From Heterocephalus glaber (lineage: Eukaryota; Chordata; Mammalia; Rodentia; Bathyergidae): DNA of 64,000 nucleotides. The position numbers and the translations under genes are program-made. Within the stretch, counting starts at the first letter, position 1. Every line of letters starts with the position of its first letter. Location of the stretch: contig NW_004624730.1 in NCBI RefSeq assembly GCF_000247695.1, positions 37,509,409 through 37,573,408 of the forward strand. Reading direction: 5' to 3'. The notes below the pieces were generated by a model. It was not told the DNA's origin and searched no databases. It saw nothing but the letters and a program-made list of their open reading frames with translations. Shown here one piece after another: positions 1-10,230 of the stretch.

Positions 1-35
1 AAAATGTACCAATAAACTTAATGAATAAAAAAAAA
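1..35 (+). repeat. L1-type 3' tail fragment
   Basis: The window opens with AAAATGTACCAATAAACTTA followed by an A-rich run. The same ATGTACCAATAAA tail recurs at 4556 and 33755 and, inverted, at 11643, next to L1-like 3' UTR sequence. It looks like the 3' end and poly(A) signal of a lineage-specific LINE-1. Only the end is inside the window. Confidence 0.5.
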
Positions 36-110
36 GAATCAATGGTTCAAGTACACATAGGACTTAACAGAAATATAACTGTAACAGATATATTTAAGCA
101 TTATTATGTG

Positions 111-192
111 GGTTGGAAGTGTGGCTAAGTAGTATAATACTTGCCTAGCAGGCACAAGATCTTGGGTCCAATCCCCAGTATTGAAAAAAAGA
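111..192 (+). repeat. ID-type (tRNA-Ala-derived) SINE
   Basis: A diverged copy with the tRNA-like order GTGGCTAAGTAGT (A box region), CTTGCCTAGCAGGCACAAG, GGTCCAATCCCC (B box) and an A tail. Mutations in both boxes suggest an old copy. Confidence 0.8.
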
Positions 193-310
193 ATTTAATT
201 TTGTGGAAAATTTTTCCCCAACTTCTTTGTATGTGACTACATTGTCTTGAGGAAAATATGACAGAAATAGTGTACAGTGACAGAAACAACCCTTTTCTGA
301 TACCAAAATC

Positions 311-676
311 TGTCTTAGTTACTTGTCCTTGTTGCTAGGACAAAATACCCATCATCCACAACTTAAATGAGGAAAGGTTTGTTTTCACTCAGATTGGTTC
401 ATAGTTGGCTGGCTCCAAGACAGGAAGCCATTGTGGAAGCAGCAGGAGAGCTACTGGCATGGTGACAGGGAAGCAGAGAGAGAATCAAGGGAGGAGCCAG
501 GAAGGGAGGTATAGCCTTCTAGGCCACGGCACCCCCCTGTTAAACCACCTCTTCCAACCAGACCCCACCTACTAATAATAGCAAGTCAGCTATCAGCCCC
601 GTAATCCAATCACCTCCCCAAAATCCCTCCTATGATCACCGAGGCTTTCAGGGAACATCTAACACAAAGCATAACA
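311..676 (-). mobile_element. Solo LTR, ERVL-MaLR type
   Basis: It contains the conserved antisense segment TTAGTTACTTGTCC...GGACAAAATACCC, the 3' end of a rodent MaLR LTR read in reverse. This is followed by the antisense LTR body with CATGGTGACAGGGAAGCAGAG and terminal GCATAACA. No internal retroviral genes are attached, so it is read as a solo LTR. Confidence 0.7.
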
Positions 677-679
677 CAA

Positions 680-1220
680 AGGGAATAGAGTAGTATGAGA
701 GATGCCCAGTGCTGATAACTGGGAAACGCTGCATAGTGATCAATTTGTTCCTATTATACATATTTTAAATGGAAGTTTGAATTGTCTGCAAACTCTACAT
801 TCATCAATAGTGAGATTAAATCAGCACAACATTTTAGAATCCAAAAAATCTAGCCAGACTATATCTAAAGTTCTGATATTTCTCCTGTGTACCTAACATG
901 AGGAACACTTATTCAGAAGACTAAGGACACAGTGGTCATATGGGGGGAAGGCACTAGACACATATAACCTGAAGGAAGACTTTTCTTCTTTTGATGAACA
1001 GTGGAGAAGTGCACTAAAGTTTATTAGTATATTCCCCTAAATTGTGGCTGCCACTGGTAGTCTGTGGTCCAAAGATAGAGTGTTCATGTTCATATGCTTA
1101 ATATTATTTTGTTTATAATATGCCAGTTGCTTATAATGGTGCCAAAGAAGTCCTGATGCATGAATGGGATTGTTATTAGATGGGGTAAATTCAGCTTCTG
1201 ACAATTTCTACTTTTATGAA
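680..1220. other. Unassigned intron sequence
   Basis: I see no coding potential beyond a chance 64-codon frame and no repeat I can name. It is ordinary AT-rich intron. Confidence 0.5.
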
Positions 1221-1224
1221 ATAA

Positions 1225-1450
1225 AGATAAAGGTTTCATTAAATCCACAAATATTTGAGTATTCACTTTGTGCCAAGCACTGTATTAAGTCCCCCAGCAA
1301 AATGAGTCATGATCTCTTTCATGAAGCTTACAGTGGGAAAGTAATTTCACAAGTGAACATAAATTTCAATGATGATAAGTGTTACTTGAAAAAAAATTCA
1401 CAGTACTATAGGAACTTTCATTAGAGGCCTTCCTGGGGAGGAATGTGAAG
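1225..1450 (-). repeat. L2 LINE 3' end fragment (antisense)
   Basis: It shows the inverted L2 3' end order: CAAATATTTGAGTATTCACT, TGTGCCAAGCACTG, CATGAAGCTTACAG and GTGGGAAAG. It is diverged, consistent with a mammal-wide ancient LINE. Confidence 0.7.
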
Positions 1451-1599
1451 ATGGCTCTCTGAGGATATATGTCTCTTATTCAAAAATACAAATGATATAT
1501 AAAATTATCCAGAAAAAGGGAAACGTAATCCAGGTCACTGAAAGATGTACTTTCTTTCCATTTCTGGAGGAAAAATAATATGCTTAACTCAGAGGCAAT

Positions 1600-1785
1600 A
1601 TGGCACAGTCATTAAAAATAGAATTGAATTCCATATCTTCCAGATATGAGTTGTGTGTCCTTGGACAAGTTATTTAAATTCTCTGAACTTAACACCTCTT
1701 CTCTGTAAAATTAGGAAAATATCACAGGATTATTAGCTAAAATAAATGGGCATAAAATGATCAACCTAAGTCAAATATATAGTGT
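1600..1785 (+). repeat. MIR SINE
   Basis: It has the MIR core order: GAATTCCATATCTTCCAG, TGTCCTTGGACAAGTTATTT, AATTCTCTGAACTT and CTGTAAAATTAGGAAAATA. It is diverged, as expected for an ancient tRNA-derived SINE. Confidence 0.75.
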
Positions 1786-2239
1786 TTATTAAGCTTCAGC
1801 TAACCTATAAACATGACATAACAATAGCATTGATTCATTGAAGGTAGAACATAAGCCTTTTAAACAGAAAAATGTAGATTCTAGGATGCTAAGTACCTTT
1901 GCATTAAGGCTAGGGGCAAAAACCATTAATGGCAGGAAGAGTGAACAATGGTCCACAAACTTCTTATGAAAGAAATTCCATGATTCTTCATTTTTTCTTA
2001 AGTATAAATAAATCTTACTCTTACAAAGATCAATAATTTTTTCCTAGATGAGGAATTATGTCATATAAAGGAGTTCAATCTCAATTATTATTGGATTCTT
2101 TCATCTTCTTTAATCTTCAGTCCATCTAGTTGTTACTGATAAAAATTATTGACCAAGATAACTTTACCACTTGATGACAGGTAAGTCAACCTTGCAAGGT
2201 CTCTACCCTTTCCCCATCTGGGGCAGTCTCTCCTCTAAT

Positions 2240-2365
2240 AATTCTCTTCTTCCTCCTCATCTTCCTCAACCTCTTCTTCCTCTTTCTAACCCATTTCTCT
2301 TCCTTGTCTTTCTTCTTCTCCTTCTTCTTCTCTCTCTCTCCTTCACACTCTTTTTCTCGGCTTCC
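2240..2365. repeat. Polypyrimidine (CTT/CT-rich) low-complexity tract
   Basis: Nearly uninterrupted C/T sequence made of CTTCTTCCTCC-type units. The 101-codon frame across it is a low-complexity artefact (Leu/Ser/Phe-rich). The flanks 1790-2240 and 2370-2780 hold nothing I recognise. Confidence 0.85.
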
Positions 2366-2782
2366 TCATTCTCAAAGCATCCTTATGTCTCCCCATCTTT
2401 CAGAATACAAAGCCAGCGTTCTTGGAGGCTTAGGCAAGAAAATTGCCTAAAACAAATTGAGCCGGGGTCCTACTAAAACCTCTAAGTCAAAGGACACAAA
2501 AGGCCTTAATCTGTTCTGGGAAAGTGGATAGACAAAAGCACAGTGGGAAAAACACAAGACAGTAGTTCATCAAGTGACCTATACTCTCATTCCAAATGTA
2601 AGTAATTGAAAAGAAAAGAAACAAATAGGTTGTAAATTGCAGGTAATTCTCTAGTGGCATTGTACTACAGTTTTACAAGATATTACCTTTAAGTCAAAGG
2701 TACCTAAGATCTGTATACTATTCTTAAAATAGTATGTGAATTATAATTATCTCAGAATATAATGTTTAATTAAGAAGAAACA

Positions 2783-2869
2783 GGGCCAGGGATTTAGCTC
2801 AGTGGTGCTGCTGCCTGCGTGACAAGCACAAGGTCCCGATTTCAGTCCCCGGTACCAAAAAAAAGAAAA
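2783..2869 (+). repeat. ID-type SINE
   Basis: GGGCCAGGGATTTAGCTCAG (A box), GACAAGCACAAGGTCCC, TTTCAGTCCCCGGTACC (B box) and an A tail. It belongs to the window's dominant ID subfamily. Confidence 0.9.
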
Positions 2870-3204
2870 AGCAGATCAGCCTAAGATCAGATGCCAAATA
2901 TTTCATGGTCTTATTCTATCATAAAAACTGTGCTTTTTTTCTTCCCAAAGAGACTGAGACTTTGGTTTGATTTGCATAGAAATCTGTAGCTCCTTGGATT
3001 TTTACTCAGTAATAATCACTGGACAAATTGGTTTTTGCTGAAAGTTCCTTACTCTTTAACCTGACCACGTGTTTGGAATAGTCAGAACCATAAATAGCCT
3101 TGTGAGACATTGGAGGAAATAAATCCCAGAGTACATGAAGGCAGAGAGAACTGAGGAATGAATTATATTGAGATAGCAAGAAAAGAACATGCGGAATGAA
3201 GAGT

Positions 3205-3665
3205 TTTAAATATTTTTTTCATTTTACATCGTATTGCAAGATTTAATAAGGTTATAACAAATGTGAGGTACAATAATCACCTCATACCTATTAGAATAAC
3301 TATTGCCAAAAAATGAAAAGTAAAAGTGTTAGCAAGGATATAAAGAAAAGGAGACCCGTGTATACTATTGGCAGAATGTCAACTAGCACAGTCATTTTGG
3401 AAGACAGTATGGAGCAGTTTCCTCAAAAATAAAAATAAAACAATCCTATGATGCAGCAATCCCATTTCTGGGTGTACTGTTTAGCCAAAGGAAATGAAAT
3501 CAGTATGTTGACAAGGTATCTGAACTCCCATGGCCATTGCAGCACCAGTCACAATAGTCAAAACAGAATTGTCCTAACTGCCCATCCGAGTGGATTTTTA
3601 AATGTGGAATATATATACAATGAAATACTATTTAACTTTAAAAAACTCTTTTGTTTATGAAATCT
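3205..3665 (+). mobile_element. L1 LINE 3' portion, upstream half (interrupted)
   Basis: It matches the L1 ORF2 end/3' UTR order: AATCACCTCATACC, CTATTGGCAGAATGTCAACT, CAATCCCATTTCTGGGTGTA, GAAATGAAATCAGTATGTTG, GCCATTGCAGCACC and ATATATACAATGAAATACTA. It is inactive: the frames are broken and the element stops at 3665 where an LTR intervenes, resuming at 4077. Confidence 0.85.
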
Positions 3666-4076
3666 GTGTTAGTTACTTTCTCATTGCTGGGACAAAATAT
3701 CCAATGCCCACAAGTTAAAGGAGGAAAAGTTTATTTTAGCTCACAGTTTGTACAGGTTTCAGTCCATAGTCGGCTAGTTCCAAGGAAGGGCAGCACGGTA
3801 GATGAGAAATAGTTCATGATGTGGCAGGCAGGAAGCAGCAGCCTTCCTTCTGCTTTCCCTTTTTATTCCATCCAGGCTACAAACCTATTGATTGATACAA
3901 TTCACAACCAGCGTGGGTCATCTGTCTTTAGCAAACCTATTCAGACACACCCAGAACTATGGTAAACCAATCACTGGAATAATCCAGTATCATACACCCA
4001 TGATGCAGTCACTCCCAAAAGTCCCACCCATGGATGCATGAGGGTGTAGGAGGACATCTAGATATAAGCCATAACA
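3666..4076 (-). mobile_element. Solo MaLR LTR inserted in an L1
   Basis: It begins TGTTAGTTACTTTCTCATTG and ends GCCATAACA, giving TG...CA termini. It carries GGGACAAAATATCC and AGGAGGAAAAGTTTATTTTAG, diagnostic of the antisense MaLR LTR seen elsewhere in the window. L1 3' sequence lies on both sides, so this is a later insertion. I could not identify a clear target-site duplication. Confidence 0.8.
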
Positions 4077-4545
4077 GTGAGTGAATCTAATGCACATTAT
4101 GCTAAGTGAAATAAGCCATATTCAGAAAGATAAATATCTCAGGATGTCACTTCTATGTGGAATCTGAAAATTTGAACTCAGAGAAGTAGAAAATAGAATG
4201 GTGGTCACCAGAGACTGGAGGTGGGCAGCACTAGCAGGGAAAGGAGAAAAATTGGTTAAAATTTACAAAGTGAACAAGAGGAAAAATTTCTGGTGATCTA
4301 TTACACAAGGTGACAATAATGAATAATACTGTACTGTCTATTTAAACTTGCTACAAGGGTAGATTCTAAATGTTCTCACCACAAAGAAATGATAAGTATG
4401 TTAGTGATATATAAGGTAATTAGCCTGACTTGCTTATTCTATAATGAATTTGTGTATTGAAATTTCACATTGTATCCCAGATATATATATAATTATTGTT
4501 AATTAAAAATAAAGATTAAATTTTAAAAAGAAAAAAACAACTCAA
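4077..4545 (+). mobile_element. L1 LINE 3' UTR, downstream half
   Basis: It continues the element broken at 3665: GCTAAGTGAAATAAGCCATA, GGTGGTCACCAGAGACTGG, GAAATGATAAGTATG, ATTTCACATTGTATCCC and GTTAATTAAAAATAAAG. This order matches an old L1M-type 3' end. Confidence 0.85.
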
Positions 4546-4590
4546 AATGAGTTTAAATGTACCAATAAACTTAATGGGAAAAAAAACCAA
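4546..4590 (+). repeat. Second L1-type 3' tail
   Basis: AAATGTACCAATAAACTTAA followed by a poly(A) run duplicates the tail at 1-35. It sits directly after the older L1 3' end, suggesting a short 5'-truncated L1 insertion into that tail. Confidence 0.45.
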
Positions 4591-5610
4591 AAAAAATTTT
4601 TTTTAAATGAGTTAAAGAACTACATGTAAGACCTGAAACTGTTAAACTTTTAAAAATACAATAGAACTTTGTTAGAAATATATGAATAAATGTTAGTGAT
4701 GACCAAGGTACTAAGAACCATGAGATCCAGTGATAAGACAGTAGGATTGATGTACTATACAATGTACAAGCATGAAGTCAGTATGAGAAGTCCACCACTC
4801 TGGTGGCCTTTGGCTTGACCTTTCCAACAACCACTGCAAAAACCATGTGTGATCAAATACATAATTATAAGATAAAACTTGACTTGAAAGAAACCTCTTT
4901 GTTGTATGCTCATGGAAGTGATGTTTCAATTTATTCAACATCACTAAGGTTAATGAAACTAAATTTATAGTTTGGTAGAAATAATTCTATCAGGGACCTA
5001 AATAATATGACTTAGGTGTATGGCATTCTTGGTTTGATTTGAGGATATTTTTGAATATGTTAAAAATGGAATTATACTTTTTAAGAAATCAAAAATTTAT
5101 TTTCAATCAAGCTTTGGATGAGTATTAATGGCATGTAAACTCAAAGCCCTTTAGGGTCCAAAAAGGTAAAACAACTAAGAGAGGTGGTATATGTTTCAAA
5201 AATAATATAATGAAAAAAATGGAATTTGACAAATAGACTCTGTCTGGACGAGTATAATTAGATATAATAGGAACTATGGAACTTAAGAGTCCATTGCTTA
5301 TTACCATCCCACTGTTACCATAAACCAAATAGTGGCCAGAAATGCCACATCTCTTTTTTTTCCTGTGTGTTAGTCAGAGTTCTGTAACAGAAGATAGAAT
5401 CCATTCTAGTTATTTTAAGCACAAAGGGTAAAGGCTTTAGCCCAGAGAATGAAATGCTTACAATATGTTGAGGTTGGACCTCAGGACTGACTGCCAAAAG
5501 AACAATGAAGAGCCAACTCCAGGAAGTAGAAGCTGCCAGTTCTTCCTCAGTTCTCAAAATGAGAATCAGGAAGCTCTGCCTGAGCTGTTAGCAGTAGGAA
5601 CTATCCAGAG
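4591..5610. other. Unassigned intron sequence
   Basis: No repeat family is recognised with confidence. The part from about 5370 (GTTAGTCAGAGTTCTGTAAC) has the look of an old LTR or LINE remnant that continues after the SPIN-like insertion at 5611. The short frames here show no family resemblance. Confidence 0.4.
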
Positions 5611-5803
5611 CATTAGTGGTAAACCTATGGCACATGTGTTTTTATGTTTTTCTCTTAAGATGAAAAATGTTGATGTATGAGTTGTTTTTTCTAAACTAAA
5701 GCCTCAGTGTTGAGGCTCAATTGCAGTGTTGACACTTTGCCATAAATAAGTGGGTTTTGGGTTGCACTTTGGCATTTGGTCTCTAAAAGGTTCACCATCA
5801 CTG
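5611..5803 (-). mobile_element. SPIN-like hAT MITE (non-autonomous DNA transposon), 193 bp
   Basis: Terminal inverted repeats are visible: the left end is CATTAGTGGTAAACC and the right end, reverse-complemented, is CAGTGATGGTGAACC (4 mismatches in 15). The flanking 8-mers ATCCAGAG (5603-5610) and ATCTAGTG (5804-5811) are a degenerate 8-bp target duplication of the NTCTAGAN-like form expected of hAT elements. On the minus strand the interior carries CTTTTAGAGACC, CAACCCAAAACCCACTTATT and TTTAGTTTAGAAAAAAC, which I recall as typical of SPIN ('Space Invader') elements. There is no transposase; it is a short internally deleted copy. The TIR and TSD decay suggests an old insertion. Confidence 0.8.
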
Positions 5804-5904
5804 ATCTAGTGATTAGAAAGCTATTGTAGTTGTTTCTGTGGGCTCTAGAGCCATGCCGCACCAGTTACATCCACACTAGCAACCAAAATAACATTAACAA
5901 TGTT

Positions 5905-6288
5905 GTGGCTTGTGTCTAGATGTCCCCCAACAAGCCTCGTGCAGTCTTTATCAGAGGTGCCTGAATCTGGAATGTGTGATGCTGAGATTAAGGGTGATGT
6001 GATTACTAAACCACTACATGTGAATGATTGGTTTGGCACCGCCCTAATCCCATTAGTCTGGATGGATAAAAGGGTAAAAGGGACAGAAAGATGTTGGTGA
6101 AAGCCCCTTATTGCTTTTGCTGTCTTGAACTGACATTATCTGTTGCCCCTCTCCCATGCTGCCTCAGAGCCAGCCAATTATGGACTGAAACATTTACAAA
6201 CTGTAAGCTAAATAAACCTTTTCCCCTTTTACTGTGAGTGTTGGGTATTTTGTCTCAGCAACAGGAGAAAAGTAACTAACACAAACAA
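5905..6288 (+). mobile_element. Solo LTR, ERVL-MaLR type
   Basis: It starts TTGTGGCTTGTGTCTAGATG with CCCCCAACAAGCC, and ends CTAAATAAACCTTTTCCC, GGGTATTTTGTCTCAGCAAC, AAAGTAACTAACACA. This is the sense orientation of the LTR family found inverted at 311, 3666, 8785, 41955 and 61751. The AATAAA signal is present near its 3' end. Confidence 0.75.
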
Positions 6289-6604
6289 CAATAGCTAAAA
6301 AATACTAATGACCAGTCACCATTTAGTTTAGAAAGCTGCTACAAAAAATCCAAAGCGTTCTTGAGCTCAGTCAGCTTGCCACCAGGAGCAACCAGAACCA
6401 CTACCTCTTAAATCTCACTTGAATACATCTGAATACTCAAAGCTAAAGCAGACTCACATCTGGATGTCCATTTTAGAGGTGTCAGTTTTATCTGCGCAGT
6501 ACCTGGAGGCATGGGGAGAGGCAGCATGTAGAATGTATGCAGAATAAGAAACAATTTTATCCACTATATTACATTCGTATGCAAAATTCAACTGAGCTTT
6601 TAAT

Positions 6605-6945
6605 GCCTTAGTCCATTTTCTGTTGCTAATAATACAAAATAGTAGATTAGGTAAGTTGTAAAGAAAGGAGGTTTATTTGGCTCACAGTTCTGGTCCAAGG
6701 TAAGGGCCTCCCATCTGGTGATGGCAGAGTCCTGAGGTGGTGGAGAGGAAGTGCAGTGTGTAAGAAATCTAGTCAAATTAGCTTTTGTGGAAAGCTTACT
6801 CTTGAGAAAACTCATTAACCTATTAGCCTATGAAATGGATTAACCCATTCATGTGATCAGAGCCATGTGGTCCCATTGCAACATGAGCTTTGAAACGGAC
6901 AAGCCATATTCAAACCAGAGTCTGGTAACTCACTCAATCTTTTTT
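6605..6945 (-). mobile_element. LTR fragment, MaLR (MST/THE-like)
   Basis: CTTAGTCCATTTTCTGTTGC, GAGGTTTATTTGGCTCACAG and CAAGCCATATTCAAACCAGA match the general MaLR LTR layout in antisense. It is more diverged than the other copies and may be an older subfamily. Confidence 0.6.
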
Positions 6946-8784
6946 TTAAAGTAGTGGGCAGACTAAGAATGTGGAAATTGAGATAATACCTCTTTGAATA
7001 CATTCCCCTTTATGCCAAGTAACTAGAGGATAATTCTTTGTTCATTTCAGGGCATAAGAGAAGAGAAAAAGCAAGCCCTTATCTGCAGCCTATACAGGAA
7101 AAAATGGCTTGTAGGTGCCATGCAATGTTCAAAGCATTTAAAATTCTATTTATTATCAAAAGATAGTAAGTGCTTGGTAAAATATTATTCCAAAAACATG
7201 CAAGTGCATACAGTAAAAGTTAGTTTCTCTTCCCTCACTGCCCACCATGACTTGAATGACATTGTGTAATAAATAAATTTTACTTCATTATATTTGAAGC
7301 ACCTTTTGTTTCTGGTGTCTTACTAAAGAAAGCCAGAGCCAAAGCACTGGACTAATAAGAGAATCCATCCAGTGTATGCGGCAGGGCTTAATTTAGCTGG
7401 TAAGTCTAATGGCTGAGGAGTGAGTTAACCCCCATTGCAGAGAGTGCATATTCAGCTTTCGAACAAATGTAATTTTGTGGAACATATTTCCTAGCCAAGC
7501 AGACTTTCCTGTATCAGATGTGTTTTATCAGCTTTGTAGGAATCTAAAACTTTGTGGTTATTGGTCACATTTATTGTTAATATTTGAATATCTTAAGAGA
7601 ATGTCTCCTCTTGTCAGTAAACATTAAAATAGAGGAGCTATAATTTATTATATTCTAAAACACTGTAGGCAAACATTTAAATTCAAATAAAACTTTTGTT
7701 TCTCTACCTTGTCTTTCAACAATGATGCTTGTTTATTATGGCTCTGTTTTCACCGGAGTGTAAGTAGTCCTTAGCCATCTTTTTCGTAACTTATGAAGAA
7801 GAGCAATAATCAGGACTTTTCAAAACACATCAATAAGACATTTCATTCTCTAGTCATCCAATCAAATCCACTGATCTTTAATTTCATTTACATTTAGCCA
7901 AGACCAAAGAGTTTGGGCTTCTAATTTTTATTTCTGTAATTATTTGATGTATGCATTTGAGACATTTTTGGTACATATATTTTTTGTTTGTGCGTGTGTG
8001 TAGAGAGAGAGAACTATGCATGTGTATGTACATGCATATCTTTTCCAAGCACATCTACATATTACCTCATTCAGTAGGCACAACGACCCTATGAAGAAAG
8101 AGGTTACCTGTTATTATCTAGCTTCATCAACATAACCCAACTAGTGAACTGTCAAAATAAGACTTGTGTCCACTATGTCTGAGTTTGGTTCCGTATTCCC
8201 TAAACTACATGTCTTCACATAGAAAGCCTGAAATATGGCTGAAGGGCTTGATGGAAAGTGGGGAACAGGAAGAATAGATGAGGGAGCATCTGTTCCTCTC
8301 CCCTCATAGCACTTAGAAGCTATGGTTGTTCGTGGCCACACCTGTGTGTTCTTAGTGTTCCTCAAACAGGGAAAGTGTTTCTCAACCTCTTATCTCAGTT
8401 GCTGATCAGAATCTTTGTTCATCCAGAAATTGGGTTCTACTTTTTTTTTGGTCCTCTTAAAGATCAGAAAACTTTTGTTTCTCTTATCAAATGCTCTTAT
8501 ATGGTAACTATAATTAATTTAGACAAAATTGTTCATAAAGATAAGAAATTAGAAACTAGTCATCCCACCATCCAAATATTTCTATCTCTAAAATTTTGCT
8601 ATATATCTCTTCTTTTGCATACATTTTAAAAAATAAAATTGTACTCTATATTCTCTTCTGTGATGTATATTTTCCATCTAGAACTGGAAGAATATTGCAA
8701 ATATATTTCCTGGTCCTCAAATATTCTTCTACAAAATTTTTAAATGAATATCTCATTGCATGATATCAGTTTACTTCATATCTT
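6946..8784. other. Unassigned intron sequence
   Basis: Mostly unique-looking AT-rich sequence. A short purine/GT simple stretch (GTGCGTGTGTGTAGAGAGAG) lies at about 7990-8012. No gene or named repeat is supported. Confidence 0.45.
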
Positions 8785-9112
8785 TATTAGTTACCTTTAC
8801 ATCGCTGGGACAAAATATCTGACGTACACAACTTAAAGGAGAAAATGGGTTTTTTAGTTCATGATTTCAGAGGTTTCAGTCCATGGTCGACTGGTTTCAA
8901 GGCAGAAGAAAGGTGCTCACCTCATGGCAGCCAGGAACCAGAGAGAGAAAGCGAAAGAGAACAAGAAAAGATACACTTCAAAGTCACGTCCCCCGTGACT
9001 TACTTCTTCCAACCAGGCCCCACATCCTAATAACTCGTTCAGCTATGAGTTAATCAGTAGGTAAATGGCTAATTGCTCAGCAGCCCAAATACATGAGTCT
9101 TGGGCAGTGAGG
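8785..9112 (-). mobile_element. Solo LTR, ERVL-MaLR type
   Basis: TTAGTTACCTTTACATCGCT, GGGACAAAATATCTGAC, TTTCAGAGGTTTCAGTCCAT and CTCACCTCATGGCAGCCAGG are the antisense LTR hallmarks. It is immediately followed by an LTR in the opposite orientation. Confidence 0.75.
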
Positions 9113-9425
9113 GTGATGATTACTCTTGTCTATTTGATTGGCTTAAGAAATTAGTAAAACACATATCTGAGTGTCTGAGAGTCTGAGTGGGTCATGGGGG
9201 TGTTGCCCTGACCCCTTCCTCTCTGGTATTCTGTGTTCTATTTCCTGGCTGCCATTAAGTGAGCAGCTTTGATCCACCATACCCTTCTAACACAATGTTT
9301 CTGCTTTGGAGCTAGCTGACCATAAACTGAAATTTCTTAAACAGGGAGCTAAAATAAACCTCTCCTCTTTAAGTTGCAGGCTTGAGGTATTTTGTTTTAG
9401 CAACAGGAAAGCTGATCAATGCAGG
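9113..9425 (+). mobile_element. LTR 3' part, MaLR type, sense orientation
   Basis: GGCTGCCATTAAGTGAGCAG, GGAGCTAAAATAAACCTCTC, GAGGTATTTTGTTTTAGCAA and CAGGAAAGCTGATCAATGC give the sense 3' end of the same LTR class. Together with 8785-9112 it forms a tail-out inverted pair. Confidence 0.65.
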
Positions 9426-9799
9426 GGATGACTTATAATTAAACCATAATATTGTGCTAGGTTGGACTTTTAAATTAATTTTATTCTTCACTATTATAGG
9501 CATGATATCTTTATTTTATTTCCTGTCTCTTCTGAAAAACCTAAACTTAATCCCACATGTAGCCCCTGGAAAAGGTAACCCTACCCATCATATCACACTT
9601 TTTCTACCAGATAAACAGCTGATTAGATGAAAGCACTCAATGTACTGGTCTAGATCAATCAAAAATCTAAATCAATAAAAAATCTTAACAAAGAAACCCA
9701 GAAACTCAATAGAGAAGAGGCATTTCAAATGAAAGATGTCTGTCACCTAATACTGGCAGCCAAAAGAAACTTGACTAAAATTTACATTGTGATAGAGCT

Positions 9800-10230
9800 T
9801 GAGACTGAATCTTTGTTGTACACATTTTTGACTATTTCTTTGGGACAATTCTTAGATTTGGGATTGTCAGCTCAACTTTACAAATTTTCTAAGGCTTTTG
9901 ATGCACAACACATTGCCTAATTGCTCCTTAGAAGGCTTTTGATGCACAACACACCACCTAATTGCTCCTTAGAAGCATTGAACCAGTTTATTCTCCTTCC
10001 ACCAGTGAAAGTTAATTTATTTTTCCAGTTTGATTTTCAAAATGGTATTTCATTGTTTTATAATCCATATTTGTGATTTCTGAGTGAGCTTTAACATATT
10101 CTGTGGAGATTGGCCATTTGCATTTCTTCTTTTGGTAATTGCTTGTTATACCATTTGTCCATCTTTTTCTGTTGTAGTAATCATATTTTCCTCACTGATT
10201 TAAAATAATTCCTAATATGTTTTAGATTTT
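9800..10230 (-). mobile_element. Old L1 fragment (antisense)
   Basis: GGCCATTTGCATTTCTTCTT, CCATTTGTCCATCTTTTTCT and TATGTTTTAGATTTTTGATC follow the antisense order of an old L1/HAL1 3' region. It includes the local 41-bp tandem duplication at 9891-9972. The sequence 9426-9800 before it is unassigned. Confidence 0.6.
9891..9972. repeat. 41-bp tandem duplication
   Basis: Two adjacent 41-base copies, 9891-9931 and 9932-9972, begin AAGGCTTTTGATGCACAACA and end TTGCTCCTTAG. They differ only at three bases close together (CATTGCC against CACCACC). It is a local duplication within the antisense L1 remnant. Confidence 0.95.
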
